Shown: positions 23,575 through 45,527 of the stretch, in pieces
Layout: each line of letters opens with the position of its first letter
Numbering within the stretch: position 1 is the stretch's first letter
Assembly (NCBI RefSeq): GCF_019799965.1
Contig: NZ_JABGCJ010000011.1
Span: forward strand, 1-47,126
Length of the DNA: 47,126 nucleotides
Source: Modestobacter italicus
Lineage (GTDB): Bacteria > Actinomycetota > Actinomycetes > Mycobacteriales > Geodermatophilaceae
Direction: 5' to 3'
Program-made: the position numbers and the translations under genes
The notes under the pieces: generated by a model
What the model was told of the DNA's origin: nothing
Database searches by the model: none
Seen by the model: only the letters and a program-made list of their open reading frames with translations

Positions 23575-24858
23575 TCAGACGGCCAGGCGGTAGCCGCGCT
23601 TGACCACGGTCTCCACGACCGGCGCACCCAGTGCGGCGCGCAGCCGGGTCACCGCCATCTCCACCGCGTGCGCGTCGCTGCCGCCGGAGAGCTCGGTGAG
23701 CAGGTCGGGCCGGGACACCACCACGCCGGGCCGGCGGGCCAGCGCCCGCAGCACCGCCATCGGGCCGGGTGGCAGCTCCACCAGCCGCCCGTCCAGGACG
23801 GCGGCGTGCCCGCGCACCTGCAGGGTGTGCGGCCCCAGCTGCAGCACCGGGTGCCGGGCGGGCAGCGCGGCGACCACCTCGCGGGCCAGGGCGCCGAGCC
23901 GGGCGCGTTCGGGCTGGACGGCGCGGATGCCCACCGCCTCCAGCGGGCCGGCGGTCACCGGGCCGACGGCGACCGGCAGCACGGCGTCGGCGAACGCGGC
24001 CAGCACCCCGGTGCGCACGCCCTCCTCGCCGGCCACCTGCAGCAGGCTGGCCGCGGCCGGCGCGCTGGTGAAGGTGACCGCGTCGACCCCGCGGGCGGCG
24101 ATCGCCGCCACCAGCCGGCGCAGCGGCGCGGTGTCCTCGGGCAGCACCCAGCGGTAGACCGGCACGGTCAGCACGTCGGCACCGGCCCGGCGCAACCCCG
24201 CTACGAGGTCGGGCAGGGGGTCGCCGTGCAGCTGGACGGCGACCCGTCGTCCCTCGATGGGGCCCTCGGCCCCGGACAGCAGGTGCGCCAGCACCTCCGC
24301 GGAGCTCTCCGACTCCGGGGACCAGGCGTCCACCAGGCCCGCTCCGCGGATGGCGCCGCGGGCCTTCGGGCCCCGGGCCAGCACCCGGGCGCCCTGCAGG
24401 TGCTCGCGCAGCGGGAGGTCCCAGGCCTCGGCCGCCTCCAGCCAGCCGCGGAAGCCGACGCCGGTGGTGGCGACGACCAGGTCCACCGGCTCGGCGAGCA
24501 CCTCCCGGGTGGCCGACACCAGGTCGGCGTCGTCGGACAGCGGGACGATCCGGATCGCCGGGGCGTGGACCACCCGGGCGCCGCGCCGGTCGAGCAGCGC
24601 GCCCAGCTCCTCGCTGCGCCGGGCGGCGGTGACCGCGACCGTGTAGCCGGCCAGCGGCAGCAGCTCGACGGCCGGGGCGGGCTCGGCCGGGTCGGAGCCG
24701 GGCCCGCGCGACTGGCGCCGGGGCGCCAGGGGCCCGGTCGTCTGGGGCTCGGTCGTGAGGGGCTCGGCCGTGAGGGGCTCGGTCGTCTGGGGCTCGGCAC
24801 CCGCCGGGGCAGGGTCGACCGAGCTGTCCACCGGGAGGTCGGGCGTGCTGTCGGTCAC
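23575..24858 (-). CDS. nnaR: Nitrate assimilation regulator: uroporphyrinogen-III synthase-like domain plus winged helix (NnaR)
   Basis: The product has 427 residues: a disordered N-terminus with TTEPL-type repeats; a HemD-like domain at about 68-320 (LAGYTVAVTAARRSEELGALL, later VDAVTFTSAPAAASLL); then an OmpR-type winged helix at about 345-427 (VLRALARRPGVVVSRPDLLTEL, VVETVVKRGYRLAV). This architecture matches NnaR of Streptomyces and mycobacteria, which acts with GlnR at nitrate and nitrite genes. It probably regulates cynS, nirC, narK and the reductase operon. Retained HemD catalytic activity is unlikely but not excluded. ATG at 24858. Confidence 0.9.
   Translation of the reverse strand: MTDSTPDLPVDSSVDPAPAGAEPQTTEPLTAEPLTTEPQTTGPLAPRRQSRGPGSDPAEPAPAVELLPLAGYTVAVTAARRSEELGALLDRRGARVVHAPAIRIVPLSDDADLVSATREVLAEPVDLVVATTGVGFRGWLEAAEAWDLPLREHLQGARVLARGPKARGAIRGAGLVDAWSPESESSAEVLAHLLSGAEGPIEGRRVAVQLHGDPLPDLVAGLRRAGADVLTVPVYRWVLPEDTAPLRRLVAAIAARGVDAVTFTSAPAAASLLQVAGEEGVRTGVLAAFADAVLPVAVGPVTAGPLEAVGIRAVQPERARLGALAREVVAALPARHPVLQLGPHTLQVRGHAAVLDGRLVELPPGPMAVLRALARRPGVVVSRPDLLTELSGGSDAHAVEMAVTRLRAALGAPVVETVVKRGYRLAV
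24731..24790 (-). repeat. Four 15-base tandem repeats inside nnaR
   Basis: Four near-identical 15-base units encode the pentapeptides TTEPQ, TTEPL, TAEPL and TTGPQ-like in the disordered N-terminus of NnaR. The reading frame is kept because 15 is a multiple of three. Copy number may vary between strains. Confidence 0.85.
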
Positions 24859-24993
24859 CGGTCCATGGTGCGTCCTCGGTGTTCCAGCCGTGTGACGGCC
24901 GGGTCGACGCGTCGTGCCCGAGCCGGTGCGGGCGCGGGGGTGCGTGCCGGTGCCGGCCCGGAGCCGGCGTCCGTGTCCGTCGTCCGTGCCCGC

Positions 24994-25596
24994 TCAGTCC
25001 AGCCGGGTGAAGGCCCCGGGCCCGTCCGGGACGGCCGGTGCGCCGTCGACCCGCAGGTCGGCCCGGGCCCGGGTGTCCTCGGCGGCGAAGACGGCGGCCT
25101 CCTCGGCCTGCCACCGCAGCCACTGCGCCTGCAGTGCCTCGCCGTCGCGGTCCAGCCCGCGGCGCAGCCGCAGCCCGGCCGGTGCCTCCACCCAGACCCG
25201 CAGGGTGGTGAACCGGTCCCACGCGCGTGGGGCGCTGCCGCAGCCCTCGACCACCAGGGCAGGCGCGACCGGCACGACCGTGGGCTCGTCGGCGAACTCC
25301 TCCCGGGCCCAGTCGTAGCGGTGGTAGGCGCCGGGCCGGGCCTCGCGCAGTGGCCGCAGCACGCCCTCGGCCAGCCGGTCGGTCGCCCCGGCCAGCGTCC
25401 AGCCCGCGTAGACGTCGTCCATGTGGACCAGGGGCGCCGCCAGCGCCGCGGCCAGCCGGTCGCCGAACGTGGTCTTGCCCGATCCGGCCGGGCCGTCGAC
25501 GCAGACCAGCCGGGTCGCCCCCAGCCGCGGCGCCGAGGCGAGGACCGTGGCCGCGAGCGCTGCGAACGTGCCGCCGGCTGCCGCTCTCACCTGCAC
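24994..25596 (-). CDS. P-loop kinase, uridine kinase-like
   Basis: This 200-residue P-loop NTPase has Walker A GPAGSGKTT at about residues 35-43, then HMDDVYAGW, where the acidic pair probably binds the substrate, and LVVEGCGSAPRAW as the Walker B-like strand. This resembles uridine kinase and related small-molecule kinases of actinobacteria. The substrate cannot be read from sequence. The start is near 25596, where ATG follows a short gap and no clear ribosome binding site. It is divergent from the PH-like gene with 38 bases between. Confidence 0.85.
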   Translation of the reverse strand: MQVRAAAGGTFAALAATVLASAPRLGATRLVCVDGPAGSGKTTFGDRLAAALAAPLVHMDDVYAGWTLAGATDRLAEGVLRPLREARPGAYHRYDWAREEFADEPTVVPVAPALVVEGCGSAPRAWDRFTTLRVWVEAPAGLRLRRGLDRDGEALQAQWLRWQAEEAAVFAAEDTRARADLRVDGAPAVPDGPGAFTRLD

Positions 25597-25634
25597 CCCT
25601 GCACTCTGCCAGCGGGTGCGTGCAGGATGGGGAC

Positions 25635-26126
25635 GTGCCTGCCGACCCCGCGCCCGCCCCGGTCTCCGCCGTCCCGCGCCGGCTGCGGCTGATCACCGCG
25701 CTGATGGCCGCCGGGCTCGTGCTCGCGATGACGGTGGTGGCGGTGCTGCTCAAGGAGTCGACCACCGGCGTCGTGTCCTTCCAGACCGCCGACCAGGTGG
25801 CGATGATCGGGCTCGGACTGGCGATGGGCGCCGGGGTGCTGCTGCTGGGCCGGTCCCGGGTCGACGCCGACGCCGACGGGATCCGGGTGCGCAACGTCCT
25901 CATGAACCACGACCTGCCGTGGGCGGCCGTGCGGGCGGTGCGCTTCGACGAGCACTCGCCGTGGGCCTCGTTGCTGCTGGGCAACGGCGACGAGCTGGCC
26001 GTCTCCGCCGTCCAGGCCGCCGACGGGGCCCGGGCACTGACCGCCGTCCGCGGGTTGCGGGCGCTGCTGGCCGACCACCAGGCCCGGCACGCCGTCCCCG
26101 AGCCGGACCTGCTCTACCCCGACTGA
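25635..26126 (+). CDS. PH domain-containing membrane protein
   Basis: The product has 163 residues. Two membrane helices at about 17-38 and 50-68 are followed by a bacterial PH-like domain (RSRVDADADGIRVRNVLMNHDLPWAAVRAVRF, later DELAVSAVQAADG). Such proteins sit in the inner membrane; their ligand is unknown. The GTG at 25635 is chosen over upstream starts because CAGGAT at 25623-25628 is a -10-like hexamer placed 6 bases before it, suggesting a leaderless transcript. The next gene in the same direction is infC, behind a long leader. Confidence 0.85.
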   Translation: MPADPAPAPVSAVPRRLRLITALMAAGLVLAMTVVAVLLKESTTGVVSFQTADQVAMIGLGLAMGAGVLLLGRSRVDADADGIRVRNVLMNHDLPWAAVRAVRFDEHSPWASLLLGNGDELAVSAVQAADGARALTAVRGLRALLADHQARHAVPEPDLLYPD

Positions 26127-26276
26127 GGGGTCCGCGGACGGCGCCGGGCACCCGGGAATGACGCGGGGCACCCGGACGCTGTACTGTGAGCTCGCCTCCC
26201 CCCGCTACATCGAGGCGCGTGAACCACATGGTGGCCGGGTCCGTCCCGGTCACTGACCAAAGAGGAGCCCGCTCCC

Positions 26277-26303
26277 ACCTGGCGCCGTCACAGGCGCCCA
26301 GGT
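26277..26303 (+). promoter_or_regulatory. Stem-loop in the infC leader
   Basis: ACCTGGCGCC pairs with GGCGCCCAGGT with one bulged C. It lies between the likely promoter (CTGTACTGT near 26179) and the terminator at 26387-26418. A second CCGGG/CCCGG hairpin sits just upstream at about 26235-26249. Together these make up a structured leader of about 280 bases. Confidence 0.55.
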
Positions 26304-26386
26304 CCCCGGTTCGCGGTGACCGGCACGTCCGGCCACCGCCGCTGCGCAGCACCCTGCCCCGGGTGACGTGCAGCGTCCGGCGAGTG

Positions 26387-26418
26387 GGCCCCGTGAGCAA
26401 CCGCTCACGGGGCCTTTT
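26387..26418 (+). terminator. Attenuator-like intrinsic terminator upstream of infC
   Basis: GGCCCCGTGAGC (26387-26398) and GCTCACGGGGCC (26403-26414) are perfect 12-base arms around an AACC loop, followed by TTTT. It lies 56 bases upstream of the infC start codon and downstream of the leader hairpins, so it probably attenuates the infC-rpmI-rplT operon. Premature termination controlled by IF3 or L20 is inferred by analogy with other bacteria. Confidence 0.75.
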
Positions 26419-26474
26419 CCGTCGGTGCCCGGGCGGGCTGACGAGCTCCTCCCCGCAGCAGCAGAGGAGAGGCC

Positions 26475-27071
26475 ATCACCGAGCCCCGCATCAACGACCG
26501 CATCCGCGTCCCCGAGGTCCGCCTGGTCGGACCCGAGGGCGAGCAGGTCGGCGTCGTGTCGATCAACGAGGCCCTGCGCCTGGCGCAGGACTCCGAGCTC
26601 GACCTGGTCGAGGTCGCCCCCATGGCGCGACCGCCCGTGGTCAAGCTCATGGACTACGGCAAGTTCAAGTACGAGGCCGCCCAGAAGGCCCGCGAGGCCC
26701 GGCGGAACCAGGCGCTCACCGTCATCAAGGAGATGCGCCTGCGCCTCAAGATCGACCCGCACGACTACGAGACCAAGAAGGGCCACGTCGAGCGCTTCCT
26801 CAAGGGCGGCGACAAGGTCAAGATCACCGTGATGTTCCGCGGTCGCGAGCAGTCCCGCCCCGAGATGGGCTACAAGCTGCTGCAGCGGCTCGCCGGCGAC
26901 GTCGCCGACCTCGGGGTGGTCGAGTCCAACCCGAAGCAGGACGGCCGGAACATGGTCATGGTGATCGCCCCGCACCGGAACCAGGCGGCGACCGACGCGG
27001 CGCGGCGGAGCGCCAAGCAGGAGAAGCAGGCCGCCAACGACGCACCGGCGGAGCAGGCACCTCCCGCCTGA
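26475..27071 (+). CDS. infC: Translation initiation factor IF-3, with ATC start codon
   Basis: This 198-residue IF-3 binds the 30S subunit and checks the start codon and initiator tRNA. The N-terminal domain begins (I/M)[18 protein letters not shown]. The linker and C-terminal domain show [12 protein letters not shown] and [14 protein letters not shown]. In frame, an upstream TGA lies at 26439-26441, and the first ATG or GTG is at 26556, which would delete 27 conserved residues. AGGAGAGG lies 5 bases before ATC at 26475. The start is therefore ATC, matching the rare-codon autoregulation known for IF-3. The C-terminal tail of about 25 residues is Ala/Gln/Lys-rich. First gene of infC-rpmI-rplT. 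Confidence 0.95.
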   Translation: MTEPRINDRIRVPEVRLVGPEGEQVGVVSINEALRLAQDSELDLVEVAPMARPPVVKLMDYGKFKYEAAQKAREARRNQALTVIKEMRLRLKIDPHDYETKKGHVERFLKGGDKVKITVMFRGREQSRPEMGYKLLQRLAGDVADLGVVESNPKQDGRNMVMVIAPHRNQAATDAARRSAKQEKQAANDAPAEQAPPA

Positions 27072-27153
27072 GCGGTCGGCACCACCCAGACGCACCGGGC
27101 GCCGCGCAGCACACTGCTGCGCGGCGCCGGGCAGACACGAACAGGACGCAGAG

Positions 27154-27348
27154 ATGCCGAAGAACAAGACGCACAAGGGCACTGCCAAGCGCATCCGCGT
27201 GACGGGCACCGGGAAGCTGGTGGGCGAGCACCAGAACAACCAGCACAAGTTCGAGGCCAAGTCCTCGTCCCGGAAGCGCCGCATCAGCGGCACCGGGGTG
27301 CTGTCCAAGGCCGACACCCCCCGGATGAAGAAGCTCCTCGGTCTCTGA
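27154..27348 (+). CDS. rpmI: Ribosomal protein bL35
   Basis: This 64-residue basic protein of the 50S subunit starts MPKNKTHKGTAKRIRVTG and ends LSKADTPRMKKLLGL, matching L35 over its full length. An ATG at 27154 follows AGGACG. It lies 82 bases after infC and 36 bases before rplT in the conserved operon order. Confidence 0.97.
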   Translation: MPKNKTHKGTAKRIRVTGTGKLVGEHQNNQHKFEAKSSSRKRRISGTGVLSKADTPRMKKLLGL

Positions 27349-27384
27349 CCGCCCCTTACCTGACGAGCAGAACGGAGCTCTCAC

Positions 27385-27774
27385 GTGGCACGCGTGAAGC
27401 GGGCGGTCAACGCCCAGAAGAAGCGTCGTACGACCCTCGAGGCGGCCAGCGGTTACCGCGGCCAGCGCTCGCGGCTGTACCGCAAGGCCAAGGAGCAGAT
27501 CCTCCACTCGGCCACCTACAACTACCGCGACCGCAAGGTCCGCAAGGGTGACTTCCGCAAGCTGTGGATCACCCGGATCAACGCGGCCGCGCGGCAGAAC
27601 GACATGACCTACAACCGCTTCATGCAGGGCCTCAAGCTGGCCGGCATCGAGCTGGACCGTCGTGTCCTGGCCGAGCTCGCCGTGAACGAGCCCGCCACCT
27701 TCGCCTCGCTGGTCGAGTCCGCCCGGGCCGCCCTCGTCGCGAACCCCGAGGCGACCGGCGCCGCTGCCGCCTGA
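27385..27774 (+). CDS. rplT: Ribosomal protein bL20
   Basis: This 129-residue early-assembly 50S protein starts [20 protein letters not shown], with [16 protein letters not shown] and a C-terminal globular domain. The GTG at 27385 follows a GGAG about 10 bases upstream. The last gene of the operon, it is followed by a 20-bp hairpin. L20 represses its own operon in several bacteria; whether it acts on the leader here is unknown. Confidence 0.97.
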   Translation: MARVKRAVNAQKKRRTTLEAASGYRGQRSRLYRKAKEQILHSATYNYRDRKVRKGDFRKLWITRINAAARQNDMTYNRFMQGLKLAGIELDRRVLAELAVNEPATFASLVESARAALVANPEATGAAAA

Positions 27775-27795
27775 CGCAGCACCCAGCACCACCTC

Positions 27796-27843
27796 ACGAC
27801 GCCGTCGTGAGCAGGCCCACGGACCTGCTCACGACGGCGTCGT
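27796..27843. terminator. 20-bp perfect hairpin after rplT
   Basis: The core arms are 27798-27815 and 27824-27841, extended two further pairs outward to 27796 and 27843, with an 8-base loop (CCCACGGA). No T-run follows. It lies 22 bases after the rplT stop and about 28 bases before the methyltransferase start, so it probably ends or stabilises the operon transcript. Confidence 0.75.
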
Positions 27844-27871
27844 CGTCTGTCGCCCCAGGAGAGGAACCGCT

Positions 27872-28675
27872 GTGCCCGATGTGCTGACCGAGCGCTCCGC
27901 GCGGGTCGCCGCTGCCCGCAAGCTGACCCGGCGCAGCGGCCGGGACGACGCCGGCGCCTTCCTCGCCGAGGGCCGGCAGGCGGTCAGCGAGGCGCTGGCC
28001 GAGGCCGCCACCGACCCCGGCGCCGTCCGGGAGCTGTTCGTCACCGAGGCCGCCGCCGCGACGCACGGCGAGCTGCTGGCCGGCACCCGGGTGCCGGTGC
28101 ACCTGGTGACCGAGCGGGCCGCGGCGTCGCTGTCGGAGACGGTCACCCCCCAGGGGCTGGTCGCCGTGTGCGCGCTGCGCGACGTGCCGGCGCAGACCCT
28201 GGTCGCCGACCCGCCGCGACTCGCGGTGGCGTTCGCCGAGCTGAACGACCCGGGCAACGCCGGGACGGTGCTGCGCACCGCCGACGCCTGCGGGGCCGGT
28301 GCGGTGGTGTTCGGCGCCGGCTCCACCGACCCGTACCACGGCAAGGTCGTGCGCAGCAGCGCCGGCAGCCTGTTCCACGTCGACGTGGTGCGCAGCACGC
28401 CGCTGGCCGAGCTCGTCCCGCAGGTGCAGGCCGCCGGGGTGACGGTGCTGGCCGCCGACGGCGGGGGAGAGGTCTCCCTGGACGCCGCCGGTGACCAGGG
28501 GCTGCTCGCCGCGCCGGTGCTCTGGCTGTTCGGCAACGAGGCCCGGGGCCTGGACCCGCAGCTGGCCGCCGCGGCCGACGCCCGGGTGCGGATCCCGATG
28601 CGCGGCCGGGCGGAGAGCCTCAACCTGTCGGTCGCCGCCTCGATCTGCCTCTACGTCACCCAGCTCGCGCAGTAG
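27872..28675 (+). CDS. TrmH family RNA 2'-O-ribose methyltransferase
   Basis: This 267-residue SpoU/TrmH methyltransferase uses AdoMet to methylate ribose in rRNA or tRNA. It has an N-terminal substrate-binding domain (residues 1-105) and a C-terminal knotted SPOUT domain. Motif 1 is ELNDPGNAGTVLRTAD, motif 2 WLFGNEARGLD and motif 3 IPMRGRAESLNLSVAASI. A location next to rplT is common for this family, often annotated as 23S rRNA methyltransferase. The GTG at 27872 follows AGAGGAA. The exact target nucleotide is not readable from sequence. Confidence 0.92.
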   Translation: MPDVLTERSARVAAARKLTRRSGRDDAGAFLAEGRQAVSEALAEAATDPGAVRELFVTEAAAATHGELLAGTRVPVHLVTERAAASLSETVTPQGLVAVCALRDVPAQTLVADPPRLAVAFAELNDPGNAGTVLRTADACGAGAVVFGAGSTDPYHGKVVRSSAGSLFHVDVVRSTPLAELVPQVQAAGVTVLAADGGGEVSLDAAGDQGLLAAPVLWLFGNEARGLDPQLAAAADARVRIPMRGRAESLNLSVAASICLYVTQLAQ

Positions 28676-34642
<5,967 letters not shown>

Positions 34643-34650
<8 letters not shown>

Positions 34651-35524
34651 TGGAGGACCCCGTCCCCACCCTTCGCGAGCTCAGGGCGGGCCCCTGGACG
34701 GGGCCGGTGCCGACCGGGACACAGAACTGTCGGGGACCGTCGCGCTGGTCACCGGGGCCTCGGCCGGGATCGGGCGGTACCTGGCGCAGGGGCTGGCCGA
34801 GCGTGGCGCGACCGTGGCCGGGATGGCCCGCTCGGCCGACCGGCTGCGCGCCGCGATGGACGAGGTCGCCGCGGCCACCGGTGCGCGCACCCTGGCCGTG
34901 GCCGCCGACGTCACCGACCCCGACGCCGTCCAGGACGCCGTCGCCCAGGTGACCGGGGAGCTCGGGCCGGTCACCCTGCTGGTGAACAACGCCGGCCTGA
35001 TCGACGCCGCCGAGGTGCCGCTGTGGGAGGCCGACCCGGACCAGTGGTGGCAGGTCGTCGAGAGCCAGGTGCGCGGTCCGTTCCTGCTCTCCCGTGCCGT
35101 CGTCCCCGGCATGATCGCCGCCGGCGGGGGCCGGGTCATCGGGCTGGCCAGTGGCCTGGGCACCCGGGGGAGCGACGTCTACAGCGCCTACTCGGCCGGC
35201 AAGACCGCGCAGATGCGGATCACCGAGGGGATCGACCTGGCCGGCGCGGCCCACGGGGTCCGGGCGTTCGACCTGGCGCCCGGGGTGATCGACACCGCGA
35301 TGACCCGGGCGATGGCGATGCACGCCGGGCGCACCGAGTGGACCCGGCCGGAGGACGTCGTCGCGCTGGCCGTGGCGATCGCCGCCGGCGAGCTGGACCA
35401 GTGGTCCGGCCGGTTCTTCCGGGCGGGTGCTGACGACCTCGGCGTGCTGCGGGCCACCACCCCGGAGGGCACCGCCCGCCAGCTGCGCCTGCGCCCGTAC
35501 GGAGCCGACGACCCGATCGGCTGA
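34643..35524 (+). CDS. SDR family oxidoreductase
   Basis: This 293-residue short-chain dehydrogenase has TGASAGIGRYLAQ (about residues 37-49), NNAG, and catalytic Tyr-Lys in YSAYSAGKTAQ. The only start codon in frame before the Rossmann motif is GTG at 34643, overlapping the pheT end; its first 25 codons run through a palindromic repeat and encode a tail of Pro, Gly and Arg. The protein proper begins near TELSGTVALVTG, so initiation at a CTG near 34727 is an alternative. NAD(P) use follows from the fold; the substrate is unknown. Confidence 0.85.
34658..34703. repeat. Palindromic element, copy B, after pheT
   Basis: Outer arms CCCCGTCC (34658-34665) and GGACGGGG (34696-34703) enclose an inner stem CCCT/AGGG around TCGCGAGCTC. 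It shares ACC-TTCGC-AGCTCA-GGCGGG with the copy at 28679-28733, with complementary changes in the stems. It lies 8 bases after the pheT stop, inside the start of the SDR reading frame, and could terminate pheT transcription. Confidence 0.75.
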
Positions 35525-35528
35525 CCGC

Positions 35529-35846
35529 TCAGCAGACCGCCGCGAACAGCCGTGCCGCGCCGGTGACCTCCAGCATCCGCCGGACCGTCCGGGAGGGCCG
35601 GCGGAGCTCGGGCAGCGCTCCGCCCCGGCGGGCGTGTTCGGTCTCCCGCACCAGCAGCCGCAGCGCGCGGCCGTCCAGGAACGTCGCGGCGGAGAGGTCG
35701 ACTGCTCCCGCTCCGGACGCGCGCGGCCCGGCGGCGTCCCAGGCGTCGACCACGGAGCTGTCGACCTCGCCGCGCAGGGTGAGCACGGCGACGCCACCCT
35801 CCTCGACCAGGTCGATCCTGCCGGGCAGCTGCTGGACGTCGCTCAT
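35529..35846 (-). CDS. STAS domain protein (anti-sigma factor antagonist-like)
   Basis: This 105-residue single STAS domain has the pattern VAVLTLRGEVDSSVVDAW, then a DLSAATFLDGRAL segment where the regulatory Ser/Thr is normally found (Ser-Ala-Ala-Thr), and a closing VRRMLEVTGAARLFA. Such proteins bind anti-sigma kinases or act in signalling scaffolds. The ATG at 35846 follows GGAGG 9 bases upstream. No anti-sigma kinase gene is nearby, so the partner is unknown. Convergent with the SDR gene. Confidence 0.9.
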   Translation of the reverse strand: MSDVQQLPGRIDLVEEGGVAVLTLRGEVDSSVVDAWDAAGPRASGAGAVDLSAATFLDGRALRLLVRETEHARRGGALPELRRPSRTVRRMLEVTGAARLFAAVC

Positions 35847-35953
35847 GCCGGTGTTCCTCCCCCTCCCGGCGTGGTCAGCCGGACTGGGGTGCACTGTGCC
35901 CGGCCCTGCTGACAGAACCGCTGGGCGCTGCCTGGCAGTCGGCTGGCAACGCC

Positions 35954-36352
35954 TCAGCCGGCCGGCTCCTCGACCACCCAGATCGTGTTGCCGTCCGGGT
36001 CGCGCAGCGCGAACAGCAGGGGCGCGCCGGGCACCCGGGTCGGGGCGGGGTCGAGGTCGACGTCCCCGCGGACCGTGAGCCGGGCGTGCTCGGCCAGCAC
36101 GTCGGTGGACTCCACCCCGACGACCCCGCCGCCGGGGGAGCCGCCCATCGGCGGGTTCAGCGCCAGGCGCGCGGACGAGCCGGGCGGGGCCACCTCCAGC
36201 CAGCGGTCCGTGCCGTCCGCGCCGAAGCGCTCGTCACCGCGCACCTCGAAGCCGAGCACCCCGGTGTAGAAGTCCCGGGCGGCGTCCTGGTCGGTGACGG
36301 CGAACATCGTCACGGCGAGCTGGGTCAGCGTGGTGCTCTGCGTCTGTGTCAT
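35954..36352 (-). CDS. VOC family protein (glyoxalase/dioxygenase superfamily)
   Basis: The product has about 132 residues, or 143 from an ATG at 36385. A single VOC fold with DFYTGVLGFEVRGDERFG and a C-terminal FALRDPDGNTIWVVEE is visible. The first metal-binding position, usually His, is replaced (MFAVTDQD), so metal-dependent activity may be lost or altered. Neither start has a clear binding site; the shorter is chosen since the first 11 residues are unstructured. Function unknown; a resistance or small-molecule binding role is possible. Confidence 0.85.
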   Translation of the reverse strand: MTQTQSTTLTQLAVTMFAVTDQDAARDFYTGVLGFEVRGDERFGADGTDRWLEVAPPGSSARLALNPPMGGSPGGGVVGVESTDVLAEHARLTVRGDVDLDPAPTRVPGAPLLFALRDPDGNTIWVVEEPAG

Positions 36353-36403
36353 GCCGGTCAGACCGGCGCCGGACGCAGAACTCATCTGCCGTCGCTCGGC
36401 CGG

Positions 36404-44842
<8,439 letters not shown>

Positions 44843-44861
44843 CGTCCCGGGGAGCGGGGCC

Positions 44862-45527
44862 GTGAACGACGCCGTGCCGCCGTCCGGCCCCGGGCCCCTC
44901 ATCGCCGAGGAGGAACTGCTGGGGCCGGTCGACGAGGTGGCCCGTGCACTCCTGGGTTGCTGGGTGGTCACCGACCGGGCCGAGGGGCAGGTGGCGCTGC
45001 GGCTCACCGAGGTGGAGGCCTACTCCGGCCAGGGCGAGGACCCGGCGTCACATGCCCACCGGGGCCCGACCCCGCGGGCGGAGATCATGTTCGGGCCGCC
45101 CGGGCGGCTCTACGTCTACTTCAGCTACGGCGTGCACTGGTGCGCCAACGTCGTCGTCGGTCCGGCCGGGCGTGGGTCGGCGGTGCTGATGCGTGCCGGT
45201 GAGGTCGTGGTGGGGGAGCCGGTGGCCCGGGCCCGGCGTCCTGCCGCTCGGGTGGCGCGGGACCTGGCACGTGGCCCGGCTCGGCTCACCCAGGCCCTGG
45301 CCATCGGCCCGGACGACCGCGGAGCCCGCCTGCTCGACCCCGCGTCGTCCGTGCGGCTGCACGTCGGGACGCCGCCGTCGCGGATCTCCACCGGACCCCG
45401 GGTGGGGATCAGCGTGGCGACCGACCTGCCGTGGCGGTTCTGGGAGACCGACGCCCCGTCGGTGAGCGTCTTCCGGGCGGGTGGGAAGCCACGGCGGGGG
45501 AGTGCCAGGCAGGATGGGCGACCGTGA
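44862..45527 (+). CDS. 3-methyladenine DNA glycosylase (AAG/MPG family)
   Basis: This 221-residue DNA repair enzyme excises alkylated purines. The family blocks are LLGCWVVTD, LTEVEAYSGQGEDPASHAHRG, RAEIMFGPPGRLYVYFSYGVHWCANVV and the C-terminal GPRVGISVATDLPWRFW. The glutamate in TEVEAY is the catalytic general base. The GTG at 44862 lies 19 bases after argH, and the stop overlaps the tyrS start. Its link to arginine genes is probably only positional. Confidence 0.93.
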   Translation: MNDAVPPSGPGPLIAEEELLGPVDEVARALLGCWVVTDRAEGQVALRLTEVEAYSGQGEDPASHAHRGPTPRAEIMFGPPGRLYVYFSYGVHWCANVVVGPAGRGSAVLMRAGEVVVGEPVARARRPAARVARDLARGPARLTQALAIGPDDRGARLLDPASSVRLHVGTPPSRISTGPRVGISVATDLPWRFWETDAPSVSVFRAGGKPRRGSARQDGRP

